DNA from: UBA8752 sp040261275
GTDB lineage: Bacteria; Bacteroidota; Bacteroidia; Flavobacteriales_D; Sanyastnellaceae
Assembly (NCBI GenBank): GCA_040261275.1
Contig: JBDQOI010000006.1
Span: 1-64,000 of the forward strand
Reading direction: 5' to 3'
DNA length: 64,000 nt
Shown here: positions 16,256 through 25,981 of the stretch, in pieces
Layout of the letters: each line of letters starts with the position of its first letter
Position numbering within the stretch: the first letter of the stretch is position 1
Notes under the pieces: generated by a model
Told to the model about the DNA's origin: nothing
Database searches by the model: none
What the model saw: the letters and a program-made list of their open reading frames with translations, nothing else
Translations under genes and position numbers: made by a program

Positions 16256-17311
16256 ATGCCACCGATCATCGACATCCGTACCCTCGACGACCAGGGCCTG
16301 AAAGATCTGGCCGTGGATTTGGGACAACCCGCTTTCAGGGGCAAGCAGCTTTCGGAGTGGATTTGGACCAAGGGTGTGCGGTCGTTCGATGAAATGACCA
16401 ACCTTCCCCAAGGCATGCGCTCGGCGCTGGGAGACTCCTATGCGTTTTCACCCATCGCTCCGGAAGAAGAGCAGGTCAGTCGGGATGGAACGGTCAAATG
16501 CGCCTTCCCCATTGAACCGGGCAAGGTGGTCGAAGGGGTGCTCATTCCCGCCAAAGACCGCATGACCGCATGCATCAGCAGTCAAGTCGGGTGCAGTCTT
16601 TCCTGTACATTTTGTGCCACCGGGAAACTCAAGTTGTTGCGCAACCTCACGGGTGGGGAAATCGTCGATCAGGTCCGGCACATAGCGGCCCTTGCCGAAC
16701 GGCACCACGGGCATCGATTGACCAACATCGTCTACATGGGTATGGGAGAGCCCCTGCTCAATTACCGCAATGTGCTCCAATCGGTGGAACGCATCTCCGG
16801 AACACCCGGATTGGGCATGAGTCCCAAACGGATCACGGTCTCGACAGCGGGCATCGCCAAGATGATCCGCAAGCTGGGCGATGATGAGGTCAAGTTCAAT
16901 CTGGCCCTCAGCTTGCACGCCGCCCAGGATGAAAAGCGGAACCGCATCATGGAAATCAACGAGACGAACGATCTCGCCAGCCTCAGGGAGGCCCTGCTGT
17001 ATTTCCATGAGAAAACGGGGACGCGGGTCACTTTCGAGTACATCTTGCTCGGGGGGTTCAATGACGACCTCGAAGATGCCCGGGATTTGGCGCGGTTCGC
17101 TGCGTGCGTGCCTTGCAAAGTCAACCTCATCGAGTACAACCCCATTGACGATGCGCTCTTCCAGAAAGCCAATGCCGCCAAGACCGATGCATTCAAAGCC
17201 CTGCTGGAAGACAAGTTCAACATGGTCGTGAATGTCCGGCGCTCAAGGGGCGAAGACATTGATGCGGCTTGCGGCCAGCTGGCCAACAAAAACAAGCTCG
17301 CCACCGGGTAA
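16256..17311 (+). CDS. rlmN: Dual-specificity 23S rRNA A2503 / tRNA A37 methyltransferase
   Basis: A 351-residue radical-SAM enzyme that places a C2 methyl on adenine. The cluster-binding CxxxCxxC is C113, C117 and C120 (GCSLSCTFCATGKL). The SAM-binding block is YMGMGEPLLNY, and the C-terminal methyl-carrying cysteine is in IDAACGQLAN. The N-terminal helical domain includes FRGKQLSEWIW. Length is normal for RlmN. Convergent with lepA; the 66-nt gap shows no obvious terminator. Confidence 0.97.
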   Translation: MPPIIDIRTLDDQGLKDLAVDLGQPAFRGKQLSEWIWTKGVRSFDEMTNLPQGMRSALGDSYAFSPIAPEEEQVSRDGTVKCAFPIEPGKVVEGVLIPAKDRMTACISSQVGCSLSCTFCATGKLKLLRNLTGGEIVDQVRHIAALAERHHGHRLTNIVYMGMGEPLLNYRNVLQSVERISGTPGLGMSPKRITVSTAGIAKMIRKLGDDEVKFNLALSLHAAQDEKRNRIMEINETNDLASLREALLYFHEKTGTRVTFEYILLGGFNDDLEDARDLARFAACVPCKVNLIEYNPIDDALFQKANAAKTDAFKALLEDKFNMVVNVRRSRGEDIDAACGQLANKNKLATG

Positions 17312-17377
17312 CTCCGATTTTCGGGCCGAGTTGAAAGCCTGACGGGGAGGCCTTCGAAGAAGCTGCCCAACCTGCGC

Positions 17378-19165
17378 TCAGTCGAGCTTGAGGACGGCGA
17401 GAAAGGCCTCCTGTGGCACCTCCACGGAGCCCACCTGACGCATTCGCTTCTTTCCCTTCTTCTGCTTCTCGAGGAGCTTGCGCTTACGCGTGATGTCGCC
17501 GCCGTAGCACTTGGCCGTCACGTCCTTTCGCACGGGCTTGATGGTCTCGCGGGCGATGATTTTGGCGCCGATTGCCGCCTGCAGGGCAATCATGAACTGC
17601 TGCCTCGGGATGAGCTCCTTCAATTTGGCGCAGATCTTTTTGCCCAGCTCGAAGGCGTTGGACCGGTGAACCAGCGCCGATAGGGCGTCCACCTGGTCGC
17701 CATTGATGAGGATGTCCAGCTTGACCAGCTGCGAGGGTTGGTACTGGTCGGGGAAATAGTCGAAGGACGCGTAGCCACGGGAAACGCTCTTGAGCTTGTC
17801 GTAGAAGTCGAACACGATCTCACCAAGCGGCATGGAGAACGTCAATTCCACCCGGTCCGAAGTCAGGTAGACCTGATTCTGCAGCAACCCGCGCTTTTCG
17901 ATGCAGAGCGTCATGATGGCGCCCACGTATTCGGCCTTCGTGATGACCTGCGCCTTGATGAACGGCTCCTCCACATGGTCGAGTTTGCCGGGGTCGGGCA
18001 ACTCGGAAGGGTTGTTGATCACGATGGGGTCGCCCTTTTTGGGGTGGCAGATGTAGCCTACGTTGGGGACCGTTGTGATGACCGTCATGTTGAACTCCCT
18101 CTCCAGCCGCTCCTGCACGATTTCCATGTGGAGCATGCCAAGGAATCCGCAACGGAAACCGAAACCCAGCGCAGCCGAACTCTCAGGCTCAAACACCAAT
18201 GAAGCGTCATTGAGCTGCAGCTTCTCCATGCTGTAACGCAATTCCTCGTAATCCTCAGTGTCGACCGGATAGATGCCCGCGAAGACCATTGGCTTCACAT
18301 CTTCAAATCCTTTGACTGCCTTGTCACAAGGGGCCGCGGCCAGCGTCAGGGTATCCCCAACCTTGACTTCTTTGGCGTTCTTAATGCCAGATATGATGTA
18401 GCCGACGTTGCCGGTCTTGACTGTTTTTTCCGCCTTCAAATCCAAGCCGAGCACGCCGATCTCATCGGCATTGTACTCCTTGCCCGTATTGAAAAAGCGG
18501 ACGCGGTCGCCCTTTTTGATCTCACCGTTCAGGACACGGTAGTAAGCAATGATGCCGCGGAATGAATTGAAGACGGAGTCGAAGACCATCGCCTGAAGCG
18601 GTGCGGTGGGGTCTCCCTTCGGCGCGGGGACCCGTTTCACGATGGCCTCCAAAATGCCCTCCACACCCAGGCCTGTTTTTCCACTCGCTGGAAGGATATC
18701 ATCCTTACCGCAGCCGATGAGATCCACGATCTGGTCGATGACCTCTTCAGGGTCAGCACTCGGCAGGTCCATCTTGTTGAGCACGGGAATGATCTCCAAG
18801 TCGTGCTCGATGGCGAGGTAGAGATTGCTGATGGTCTGTGCCTCGATGCCCTGCGTCGCATCTACGATGAGCAGTGCCCCTTCGCAAGCGGCGATGGAGC
18901 GGCTCACTTCGTAACTGAAATCGACGTGGCCCGGAGTGTCGATCAGGTTGAGCACGTACTCTTGGCCGTCTTGGGTGTAGCGCATCTGGATCGCGTGACT
19001 CTTGATCGTAATGCCACGCTCGCGTTCGAGGTCCATATCGTCGAGCGTCTGTTCCTGAAGCTGGCGCTCATCCACTGTTCCGGTGACCTGCAGCAAGCGG
19101 TCGGCGAGGGTGCTCTTGCCGTGGTCGATGTGGGCAATGATGCAGAAGTTCCGGATGTGTTCCAT
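17378..19165 (-). CDS. lepA: Elongation factor 4
   Basis: A 595-residue ribosome-associated GTPase (EF4), thought to act in back-translocation or initiation quality. G motifs: HIDHGKST, DTPGH and NKMD. Then come EF-G-like domains II, III and V, and the basic LepA C-terminal domain (KCYGGDITRKRKLLEKQKKG). ATG 19165 (MEHIRNF) is chosen over the TTG two codons earlier because TACTTTTG at 19174-19181 almost abuts it. Divergent from the NIDO-domain cargo gene. Confidence 0.97.
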   Translation of the reverse strand: MEHIRNFCIIAHIDHGKSTLADRLLQVTGTVDERQLQEQTLDDMDLERERGITIKSHAIQMRYTQDGQEYVLNLIDTPGHVDFSYEVSRSIAACEGALLIVDATQGIEAQTISNLYLAIEHDLEIIPVLNKMDLPSADPEEVIDQIVDLIGCGKDDILPASGKTGLGVEGILEAIVKRVPAPKGDPTAPLQAMVFDSVFNSFRGIIAYYRVLNGEIKKGDRVRFFNTGKEYNADEIGVLGLDLKAEKTVKTGNVGYIISGIKNAKEVKVGDTLTLAAAPCDKAVKGFEDVKPMVFAGIYPVDTEDYEELRYSMEKLQLNDASLVFEPESSAALGFGFRCGFLGMLHMEIVQERLEREFNMTVITTVPNVGYICHPKKGDPIVINNPSELPDPGKLDHVEEPFIKAQVITKAEYVGAIMTLCIEKRGLLQNQVYLTSDRVELTFSMPLGEIVFDFYDKLKSVSRGYASFDYFPDQYQPSQLVKLDILINGDQVDALSALVHRSNAFELGKKICAKLKELIPRQQFMIALQAAIGAKIIARETIKPVRKDVTAKCYGGDITRKRKLLEKQKKGKKRMRQVGSVEVPQEAFLAVLKLD

Positions 19166-19173
19166 GGGCAAGG

Positions 19174-19181
19174 CAAAAGTA
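19174..19181 (-). promoter_or_regulatory. -7-like box of lepA
   Basis: TACTTTTG on the minus strand exactly fits TAnnTTTG, 8 nt before the lepA ATG. Confidence 0.45.
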
Positions 19182-19331
19182 CGCCTTAGTCACCCCGCAT
19201 GGTGCGCGCCACAAGACCCCATTCACACCCCCCCGACGGCCTCATAGCCACTTGAAGCAACGGAGGAGGCTGAATTCACGATGATAAGGCAGCGGAGTGC
19301 GGTATATTGCGCCCCCGCGAGAACCAACACC

Positions 19332-22300
19332 ATGAGATTTTCAACACTTCTCCTCGTCGTCTGTGCCCTGCCGTTTTCCTTCAATGCCCAGGAAGAACTG
19401 CCCGGCGAAATTGCTGCTTTGTACAGCAAATACGGCGGTTTCGACTATGCCGTCATGATGATGGACAGAAACGAATGGGATGTTTACCGGGCATGGGAAG
19501 GGTATGACCAAGATGCGGTCATTGCTGTCATTGAGCGCCACCAAAGCACGCCTGAATATCTCGCGCGGAAAGAAGCGCGAAAGCAACAGAGGCTCATGCG
19601 TTCCGGTGAGTGCGACTGCTGGACTGAACCCACGGAGTCCTACACGGAGATCACCCCGGACATGCAACAATTCACCGGGGGTGCCGGAATTGACGTGGAC
19701 TACTCACACGGGCCGCTGTCCCTCCCGTTCACCTTCAACCTGTTCGGTCAGGAGTACGACGAATTCTACATCAATTCCAAGGGCCTGATTTCCTTTACAG
19801 AGCCGGTCATCGACTGGACTCCGGAAGAGTTGCCGGATTCGGAGTACAACATCATTTCCGGCTACTGGGGCGACGCGGATTACCGCCTGTCCGGTGACAT
19901 TTTCTACCGCATAACGCCTGATGCCGTTTACGTGAATTGGGTCGATGTCGGATACTACAACAACCACGACGACCGCACGGTAAGCTACCAGGTGGTTTTC
20001 TCTGCAGATGGATCCATCGCCATTGGTGGTGGCAACAACGTCCAGCTCTGCTACGAGACCATGGAGTGGGCGCACGGTGACGTAGGCGGTGAAGGCGGAT
20101 GTTGCGGCCCCGACCCCGCTACGGTGGGCATCGACGTCCAGAACAACAGCGACAACTTCGTGCAGTTCGGACGATTCAACTTCCAGGACGACAGCTATAA
20201 CGGGCCCTACGGAGGAGACCCCGCCAACCAGGATGGTTGTGTGTGGCTGAACGGAAAGGACTTTTGCGTCAATGTGTCCGGGGCCGACCCGAACCAAGCG
20301 CCAATTCCCACGGCCACGCCGGGCAGCGGTTGTGCTGACACGCTGTATGTATGTCTGAACGACACCCTTGACCTCAACATCGGCTTCCTCGCGCCTGAGG
20401 AGGACCAGACGGTGACCGTCACCCTGTCCGATGTGCCGGCCGTCACCAACAACGGCACCTACGTCGAAGGGGGCATCACATATGCAGATGCATACCTCGC
20501 GGGAACGCCGGAGAATGTGGGGCTTTACTTCCTCGAAATCACCGCAACCGATGATGGCACCCCGCAAGGCGAAACGGTGCTGAGTTATTGGGTGGAGGTG
20601 ATCGATGTGGAATTGCCCACGCTGACCCTCGAAGGCGACTTGAGCATCTGCTCGGGTCAGGAAACGACCATTACCTGCAACGACGACTTTGACACCTATG
20701 AGTGGTCACTTGGTTGTTCCGGCCCGGAGTGTACCTACGCGTTCGGCGGAACGTTCTTCGTCACGGCCTCCATTGACGAGGGCTGTTCAGCCACGCAAAG
20801 CTTCTTTGTGGACCAGAGCCTGTACTTCCTTCCGGACGTCTGTATCGAGCCGAACCCCATCTGTGGTGACGACACCGCCATCGTGACCGTCTGTGATGAG
20901 AACATGGACGAGTTCGTAGAATACCAATGGGACGATGATTGGAACGGAGCCGGAGGAGAAATTGTCGTCCCAGCGTCTGCGTTGGGAGATACGGCTGTAG
21001 GCGTGATCCCCGGATCCTACCGCATCCTTATCACCAATGAGGATGGCTGTCAAGGACAGCGCGTCTTCAATGTGGAGCAGGTCACCCAAGTCATTCCTGA
21101 GGTCACGATTCCTCCGGTTTGTGACAGCCTTTACAGTGTCCAATTCAGTGGCGGCTACACGACTCCTGACGCCGGCCCCCTCCTCGTATACATGTACGCA
21201 TCCGAATTGACCGGATGGGGGGGTGACAACTTCCTTGAAATCACGGTCACAGATGCCGATGGCAATGAGGAAAGTTATGTTTTGACCAGCTTTGACGTCT
21301 TCACGGCACACACGGACATCGAAGTCTCTCTCGGAGACCTCGTTGAAATCGTACTCGTCACCGGAGCAAACGCTCCTGTAGATGATTTCAGTTTTACGGT
21401 CTACAACTGCACCACCCAGAACCCAGAACCCGTCGAGGACCTGCCTGCTGGTGGAGGCCTTGTGTATTCGGCTACGGCCAACTGTGAGGTGGACCCCGTG
21501 GGTGGAACCTGGAGCGTCAGTGATGGCACCGGCTTCTTCTCCGCGCCGACAGAGTTCAATACCTTCTTCACCCCAACCGATGGGTTTGGTGTTTATGAAG
21601 TCTGCTTCACGGATGACAACTGCGGATACGCCGCGTGCTTTCCCATGGAGGTGAGCACCACTCCGTTGGCAAACCTGGTCGGGCCGTCAGACAACCTCCA
21701 AGCCGATGGGTCTTACCTGTTGTGTGACGGAGAAGCGGCAAACTTCCAGGTGGACACGCTCTACGAAGGAGCATTCTATCCCCTTGATTGGCCACAGGCC
21801 CAATCTTCACAGGGCTTCTTCGCAGAATATGAATTCAACAACAACGGCACCTTTGACCTGAGTGTTGAGGTCAGCAACGCCTGCGGCACAGCAGAATTGC
21901 CCTTTACGATCGTGTCCTCTGAGTCGCTCGACCCGAGCCTCGAAGACGTCATTGTTTGTGAAGACGGCACTGAAGTGGTGCTCGATCCGGGACTCGACCC
22001 CGGAAGCGACGCCGACATCGAGTGGACGCTGGACAATGCCAACCTGAACGAGGACGACTTCGTGATTTTGGCCGATGCTGCGGGTGAATACTGTGTGGAG
22101 GCGTCCAATGAGTGTGGTGCTGCGGAGGCGTGCGCCGAGGTTCAGGTGTTCGTGCCCGTCCCCAACCCCATGCCCGCGTACAGCTTGAACTGCGAAGGCG
22201 GCAATACCGTTACCGTCGACCCCCTGACCGATAACGATTGGACCGTGACCTGGGAGGATGGAACGGTGGGCAATACGTTCACGGCCACCTACAACCCGTA

Positions 22301-22961
22301 CCATGATACCTATTTGTCCGCCACCTTCCAGGACCCCCTGGGATGCGCGGAATTCGAGGACAGCACCTTCGTATGGATGGGATACCCCGTTGAGCTGGGC
22401 ACCTCTGAACCGGTCATTCCAGCTGACATCGAGTCTTTGTTCCTCTGTCCGGAAATCCCCAACACCTTCGAGCTCAACAGTACCCATGCCGTGGATTGGA
22501 ACTGGACCCTCGAATTCCAGTTCGGCACGCCGAGCCCGAGCAATCTCAACTTCCTCCAAGAGGACCAGGTGACCTTCACGTCTGCTCAGATCTTGGACAC
22601 CACCTACTGGTATTCACCCCTCTTGTTGATTGGAACCGCTCTCAACCCCTGCACCCCTTCGGGTCTCAGTTATGAGTGGGAAGTGCAAGTGGATGCTTGT
22701 GAAATCAAGATTCCGAACATCTTCACGCCGGGAACGGCCGAGGGGTCCATCGGGAAGAACGACACCTTTGAGATTGAAGGCCTGCTGCGCTACAACGGCT
22801 CCATCCTCATGGTCTACGATCGCTGGGGAACGCTTGTTTTCCAAAGCGACAACTACGACAACCTTTGGGATGCCCGCGAGACTTCCTCAGGCACACATTT
22901 CTATCTATTGACCCTGCCCAACGGCAAGGAGTTCAGCGGGTCAGTGATGATTCAACGCTGA
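19332..22961 (+). CDS. T9SS cargo: NIDO domain, Ig-like repeats, gliding-type C-terminal domain
   Basis: A 1,209-residue secreted protein. A signal peptide ends near FNAQ. A nidogen-like extracellular domain follows at about 110-330 (FYINSKGLISFTEP, YWGDADYRLSGDIFYRI). The middle holds several Ig-like or cadherin-like beta domains rich in paired cysteines. The end is a CHU_C-type sorting domain (IPNIFTPGTAEG, MVYDRWGTLVF, SGTHFYLLTLPNG), the type B signal for type IX secretion. Probable surface adhesin. ATG 19332 gives a clean signal peptide. A TATATTGC element lies at 19303-19310. No PorP/SprF partner is adjacent, unlike the 26-34 kb cluster. Confidence 0.85.
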   Translation: MRFSTLLLVVCALPFSFNAQEELPGEIAALYSKYGGFDYAVMMMDRNEWDVYRAWEGYDQDAVIAVIERHQSTPEYLARKEARKQQRLMRSGECDCWTEPTESYTEITPDMQQFTGGAGIDVDYSHGPLSLPFTFNLFGQEYDEFYINSKGLISFTEPVIDWTPEELPDSEYNIISGYWGDADYRLSGDIFYRITPDAVYVNWVDVGYYNNHDDRTVSYQVVFSADGSIAIGGGNNVQLCYETMEWAHGDVGGEGGCCGPDPATVGIDVQNNSDNFVQFGRFNFQDDSYNGPYGGDPANQDGCVWLNGKDFCVNVSGADPNQAPIPTATPGSGCADTLYVCLNDTLDLNIGFLAPEEDQTVTVTLSDVPAVTNNGTYVEGGITYADAYLAGTPENVGLYFLEITATDDGTPQGETVLSYWVEVIDVELPTLTLEGDLSICSGQETTITCNDDFDTYEWSLGCSGPECTYAFGGTFFVTASIDEGCSATQSFFVDQSLYFLPDVCIEPNPICGDDTAIVTVCDENMDEFVEYQWDDDWNGAGGEIVVPASALGDTAVGVIPGSYRILITNEDGCQGQRVFNVEQVTQVIPEVTIPPVCDSLYSVQFSGGYTTPDAGPLLVYMYASELTGWGGDNFLEITVTDADGNEESYVLTSFDVFTAHTDIEVSLGDLVEIVLVTGANAPVDDFSFTVYNCTTQNPEPVEDLPAGGGLVYSATANCEVDPVGGTWSVSDGTGFFSAPTEFNTFFTPTDGFGVYEVCFTDDNCGYAACFPMEVSTTPLANLVGPSDNLQADGSYLLCDGEAANFQVDTLYEGAFYPLDWPQAQSSQGFFAEYEFNNNGTFDLSVEVSNACGTAELPFTIVSSESLDPSLEDVIVCEDGTEVVLDPGLDPGSDADIEWTLDNANLNEDDFVILADAAGEYCVEASNECGAAEACAEVQVFVPVPNPMPAYSLNCEGGNTVTVDPLTDNDWTVTWEDGTVGNTFTATYNPYHDTYLSATFQDPLGCAEFEDSTFVWMGYPVELGTSEPVIPADIESLFLCPEIPNTFELNSTHAVDWNWTLEFQFGTPSPSNLNFLQEDQVTFTSAQILDTTYWYSPLLLIGTALNPCTPSGLSYEWEVQVDACEIKIPNIFTPGTAEGSIGKNDTFEIEGLLRYNGSILMVYDRWGTLVFQSDNYDNLWDARETSSGTHFYLLTLPNGKEFSGSVMIQR

Positions 22962-22970
22962 CCGCTTCTC

Positions 22971-24323
22971 GTGGCAAAGGCTCGGACCCAGTTCGTCTGC
23001 AGTGATTGCGGACATGTGACGGGCCAATGGGTAGGACGCTGTCCCAGTTGTAAAGCCTGGAATACAGTGACGGAGTTCAAGGAGTCCGCCAATCCTAGAT
23101 TGGAAAGGGCTGCCGTGGTGGCCGGTGCTGTCGAGGCACGCCCCCTTTTGGACTACACGGAGCAGAAAACGGACAGGAAGGGCACCGGTGAGCCCGAATT
23201 CGATCGGGTCTTGGGTGGAGGTCTTGTTCCGGGTGCACTGGTTCTGCTCGGCGGGGAGCCTGGGATTGGAAAATCCACCTTGAGCTTGCAGACGGCGATG
23301 AAGGCCGAGGGTAAAATCCTCTATGTCAGCGGAGAGGAGAGTCCTGAGCAAGTCAGGTTGAGGGCAGATCGATTGGGCAAGCTGGGGGGCGACCTTTTCA
23401 TACTCCCGGAAACCTCCACTGAAGGCATCGTCAGGGCCGTCAAGGAACATCGGCCCGACTTGCTGTTTGTCGACTCCATACAAACCCTGCATACCCCACG
23501 CGTGGAAAGTGCCCCCGGTTCGGTCGCGCAGGTTCGGGAATCCACGGCCGAGCTCATTCTGGCCGCCAAGCCCCTTCAGCTTCCCGTCGTCCTCATTGGA
23601 CACATCACGAAAGAAGGAGCGATTGCAGGACCCAAGGTGCTCGAGCACATGGTCGATGTTGTGCTCACATTCGAAGGCGATCGGCACCACGCCTACCGCA
23701 TTTTGCGGGCGGCCAAAAACCGATTTGGCTCCACGCAGGAGATTGGCATCTTCGAGATGCGTGGAGATGGCCTGCACCCGGTGACGGACCCTTCCGGTGC
23801 CCTGGTCGGCAACTTGGAATCCCGCTCGAGTGGCACTGCCCTGGCCGTCGCCATTGAAGGCGCACGCCCCCTCATGGTAGAGATTCAATCGCTGGTGAGC
23901 AGTGCGGTATACGGTACCCCACAACGCTCCGCTACGGGCTACGAAGTCAAGCGATTGAACATGTTGCTTGCCGTGCTGGAGAAACGTTGCGGATTCAAGT
24001 TGGGTGCCTCGGATGTGTTCCTGAACCTCGCTGGAGGCATTCGATTGGGCGATCCGGGCATTGACTTGGCCGTCGTCGGCGCCATCCTCAGCTCCACCCT
24101 CGACCTGGGCCTTGACCCCAGAACGGCGCTGTGCGGCGAAGTGGGGCTGACCGGAGAAGTGAGGCCTGTGGCGCGACTCGAACAGCGCATGATGGAGGCG
24201 GCCAAACTTGGCATGACCCGTTTGGTCGTCAGCGGGCTGAACGCGAAAGGTCCACAGCCACCAAAAGGATTGGAACTCGTGCGCGTCAACCGCGTGAGCG
24301 ACCTGCAAAAGGTCCTTTTCTGA
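22971..24323 (+). CDS. radA: DNA repair protein RadA (Sms)
   Basis: A 450-residue RecA-like branch-migration helicase for recombination intermediates. The N-terminal C4 zinc finger uses C10, C13, C24 and C27. Walker A is GGEPGIGKST at about 94-103. The RadA-specific KNRFG motif follows, and a Lon-like C-terminal domain contains LNLAGGIRLGDPGIDLAV. The start is GTG at 22971, placing MAKARTQFVCSDCG at the family N-terminus. It lies 9 nt after the NIDO cargo gene, and its stop is 1 nt from the rsmI stop (convergent). Confidence 0.97.
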   Translation: MAKARTQFVCSDCGHVTGQWVGRCPSCKAWNTVTEFKESANPRLERAAVVAGAVEARPLLDYTEQKTDRKGTGEPEFDRVLGGGLVPGALVLLGGEPGIGKSTLSLQTAMKAEGKILYVSGEESPEQVRLRADRLGKLGGDLFILPETSTEGIVRAVKEHRPDLLFVDSIQTLHTPRVESAPGSVAQVRESTAELILAAKPLQLPVVLIGHITKEGAIAGPKVLEHMVDVVLTFEGDRHHAYRILRAAKNRFGSTQEIGIFEMRGDGLHPVTDPSGALVGNLESRSSGTALAVAIEGARPLMVEIQSLVSSAVYGTPQRSATGYEVKRLNMLLAVLEKRCGFKLGASDVFLNLAGGIRLGDPGIDLAVVGAILSSTLDLGLDPRTALCGEVGLTGEVRPVARLEQRMMEAAKLGMTRLVVSGLNAKGPQPPKGLELVRVNRVSDLQKVLF

Positions 24324-24324
24324 C

Positions 24325-24990
24325 TTACGGCTTTCCGCCGATCACCACCACGAATTCACCTTTGGGCGGATGGGTTTCAAGGTGGGCCGCCAGTTCCTCT
24401 GCAGTGCCCCGAACCGTTTCCTCGAACTTCTTCGACAATTCCCGGCTCACACTGACCGGGCGATCGGGGCCACAATGCTCCACCAATTCCGTCAGGAGTT
24501 TGACCATGCGGTGCGGCGACTCGTACAAGACCGTGGTCCGCGGCTCCTCCGCCAAGGCCTTCAATCGGGTTTGACGCCCTTTCTTGTGGGGGAGGAAACC
24601 TTCGAAAACAAAACGGTCACAAGGCAATCCGCTCACAACCAAGGCCGGCACAAAGGCCGTGGCGCCGGGCAAACACTGTACCTCGACGCCCGCCGCCAGA
24701 CAGGCCCGCACCAACAAAAAACCGGGGTCACTGATTGCCGGTGTACCCGCGTCACTGCACAAGCACGCCGAGGCGCCTGCGACAAGATCGGCCACCACAC
24801 CCTGCAGCACCTTGTGTTCATTGTGGGCGTGAAATGACCTCAGGCGCGCTTCAATGCCTTTCAACTTCAAAAGCGACCCCGTGGTACGGGTGTCCTCTGC
24901 GAGCACAAAATCCGCCGCTTCTATGGCCTCCATGGCCCGCGGGGTGAAATCTCCCAGGTTGCCGATGGGCGTGGGAACAACCGTCAGCAT
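24325..24990 (-). CDS. rsmI: 16S rRNA (cytidine1402-2'-O)-methyltransferase
   Basis: A 221-residue tetrapyrrole-methylase-fold enzyme that 2'-O-methylates C1402 at the ribosomal decoding centre. Motifs: VPTPIGNLGDFTPRA, LAEDTRTTGSLL, CSDAGTPAISDPG, PGATAFVPALVVSGLP and YESPHRMVKLL. ATG 24990 is chosen over a TTG three codons earlier; it begins 1 nt after the stop of the upstream hypothetical gene, so the two are probably co-transcribed. Confidence 0.95.
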   Translation of the reverse strand: MLTVVPTPIGNLGDFTPRAMEAIEAADFVLAEDTRTTGSLLKLKGIEARLRSFHAHNEHKVLQGVVADLVAGASACLCSDAGTPAISDPGFLLVRACLAAGVEVQCLPGATAFVPALVVSGLPCDRFVFEGFLPHKKGRQTRLKALAEEPRTTVLYESPHRMVKLLTELVEHCGPDRPVSVSRELSKKFEETVRGTAEELAAHLETHPPKGEFVVVIGGKP

Positions 24991-24991
24991 T

Positions 24992-25906
24992 TCATGCAAA
25001 CCGCCGTTCCACCCGATCCATGAACCGCATCACCACAGGGTCTTCCGGGTCCCATCCACTCGATGCGGGCACCTGTTGATTCAACCAATGCTCGGCCAGT
25101 TCGAAAGTGGCCGCCTCATCCAATGCCTCCAACACGCGATTGAACTCTCCTGCATCGTCAGCAAACAACATCTTGATGCACTCGTATTTCTCGACCAGGC
25201 TGAACGCCGTCTTCAAGCTGGCAATGGGCTGACGTTCCAATTGCTCCGCAAGAGAAGGGGCACCCTCCTGCGCTGCCAACAAAGGCTCCTGCGCCGCACT
25301 GCCGGCCTCCGGCACCACCTCGGCCTCTGAAGAATCCAATACCGGCTCCGGCGTCTGCTGCATATCGGGCTCGGGGTCTTCTTCCGTTTCTGCAGGGGTA
25401 TCTGCTGGAGTGGGCTCCAACGCCTCCTTTACCTCCTCTGAGTCCGTGGGAGCCTCGGCCTCGGTCAGCACATCTTCCAAGACCTCTTCCAAGACCTCCT
25501 CCTGGAATGTCTCCGCCGCCGGTGTATCATCATCGTTGATGGGCGCATCAAATAGACCGGGCGTCCCCGCCTCCCTTCGATCAGCTTCGGCTTGCTCGAC
25601 TTGCTCGCGACTGACCTCCTCGATGGCATCGATCAAAGAAGTCTGGTAGGCGGCACCAATTCGAAACGGTCGAACCGGCTGTCGCTCCGCTACTCTTTCG
25701 TCGATCCCTCCCTGCGGCCCCTTGCGCCTGACTTCATATGAAAACTCATGGGCCTTGAAGCGCAAGAGGGTCAGGCGATCACAAAGCTCCCGAGCGTCCG
25801 CCACCAGCGGCGTCAACTCTTCCGGCTCCAATTTGCCAGCCCGCAACTTCCGCAGCCCTTCCCCAAGGTCACCTACTAAATCCTCCAAGTTCTTGAATCC
25901 CGCCAT
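24992..25906 (-). CDS. Conserved acidic-linker protein of unknown function
   Basis: A 304-residue soluble protein with three parts. An N-terminal helical region (1-70; LEDLVGDLGEGLRKLRAGKL) comes first. A long acidic Pro/Glu/Asp/Ala-rich linker spans about 125-225. The conserved C-terminal helical domain (SLAEQLERQPIASLKTAFSL, EKYECIKMLFADDAGEFNRV, ALDEAATFELAEHWL) ends the chain. I recall similar C-terminal domains in uncharacterised Flavobacteriia proteins but know no function. No signal peptide or membrane segment. It sits 1 nt upstream of rsmI, hinting at a translation- or ribosome-related role, which is only inference. Confidence 0.75.
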   Translation of the reverse strand: MAGFKNLEDLVGDLGEGLRKLRAGKLEPEELTPLVADARELCDRLTLLRFKAHEFSYEVRRKGPQGGIDERVAERQPVRPFRIGAAYQTSLIDAIEEVSREQVEQAEADRREAGTPGLFDAPINDDDTPAAETFQEEVLEEVLEDVLTEAEAPTDSEEVKEALEPTPADTPAETEEDPEPDMQQTPEPVLDSSEAEVVPEAGSAAQEPLLAAQEGAPSLAEQLERQPIASLKTAFSLVEKYECIKMLFADDAGEFNRVLEALDEAATFELAEHWLNQQVPASSGWDPEDPVVMRFMDRVERRFA

Positions 25907-25981
25907 TGTACCAAGGTGTCAGTTCTAATCGCTAAGCTATCCGGGCAGGAGCACCACAGTGGATGGCTTCTGCGTCCTTCA

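Noticed and set aside
22941..24308. 455-codon open frame on the minus strand
   Set aside because: Antisense of radA, with no motifs of its own.
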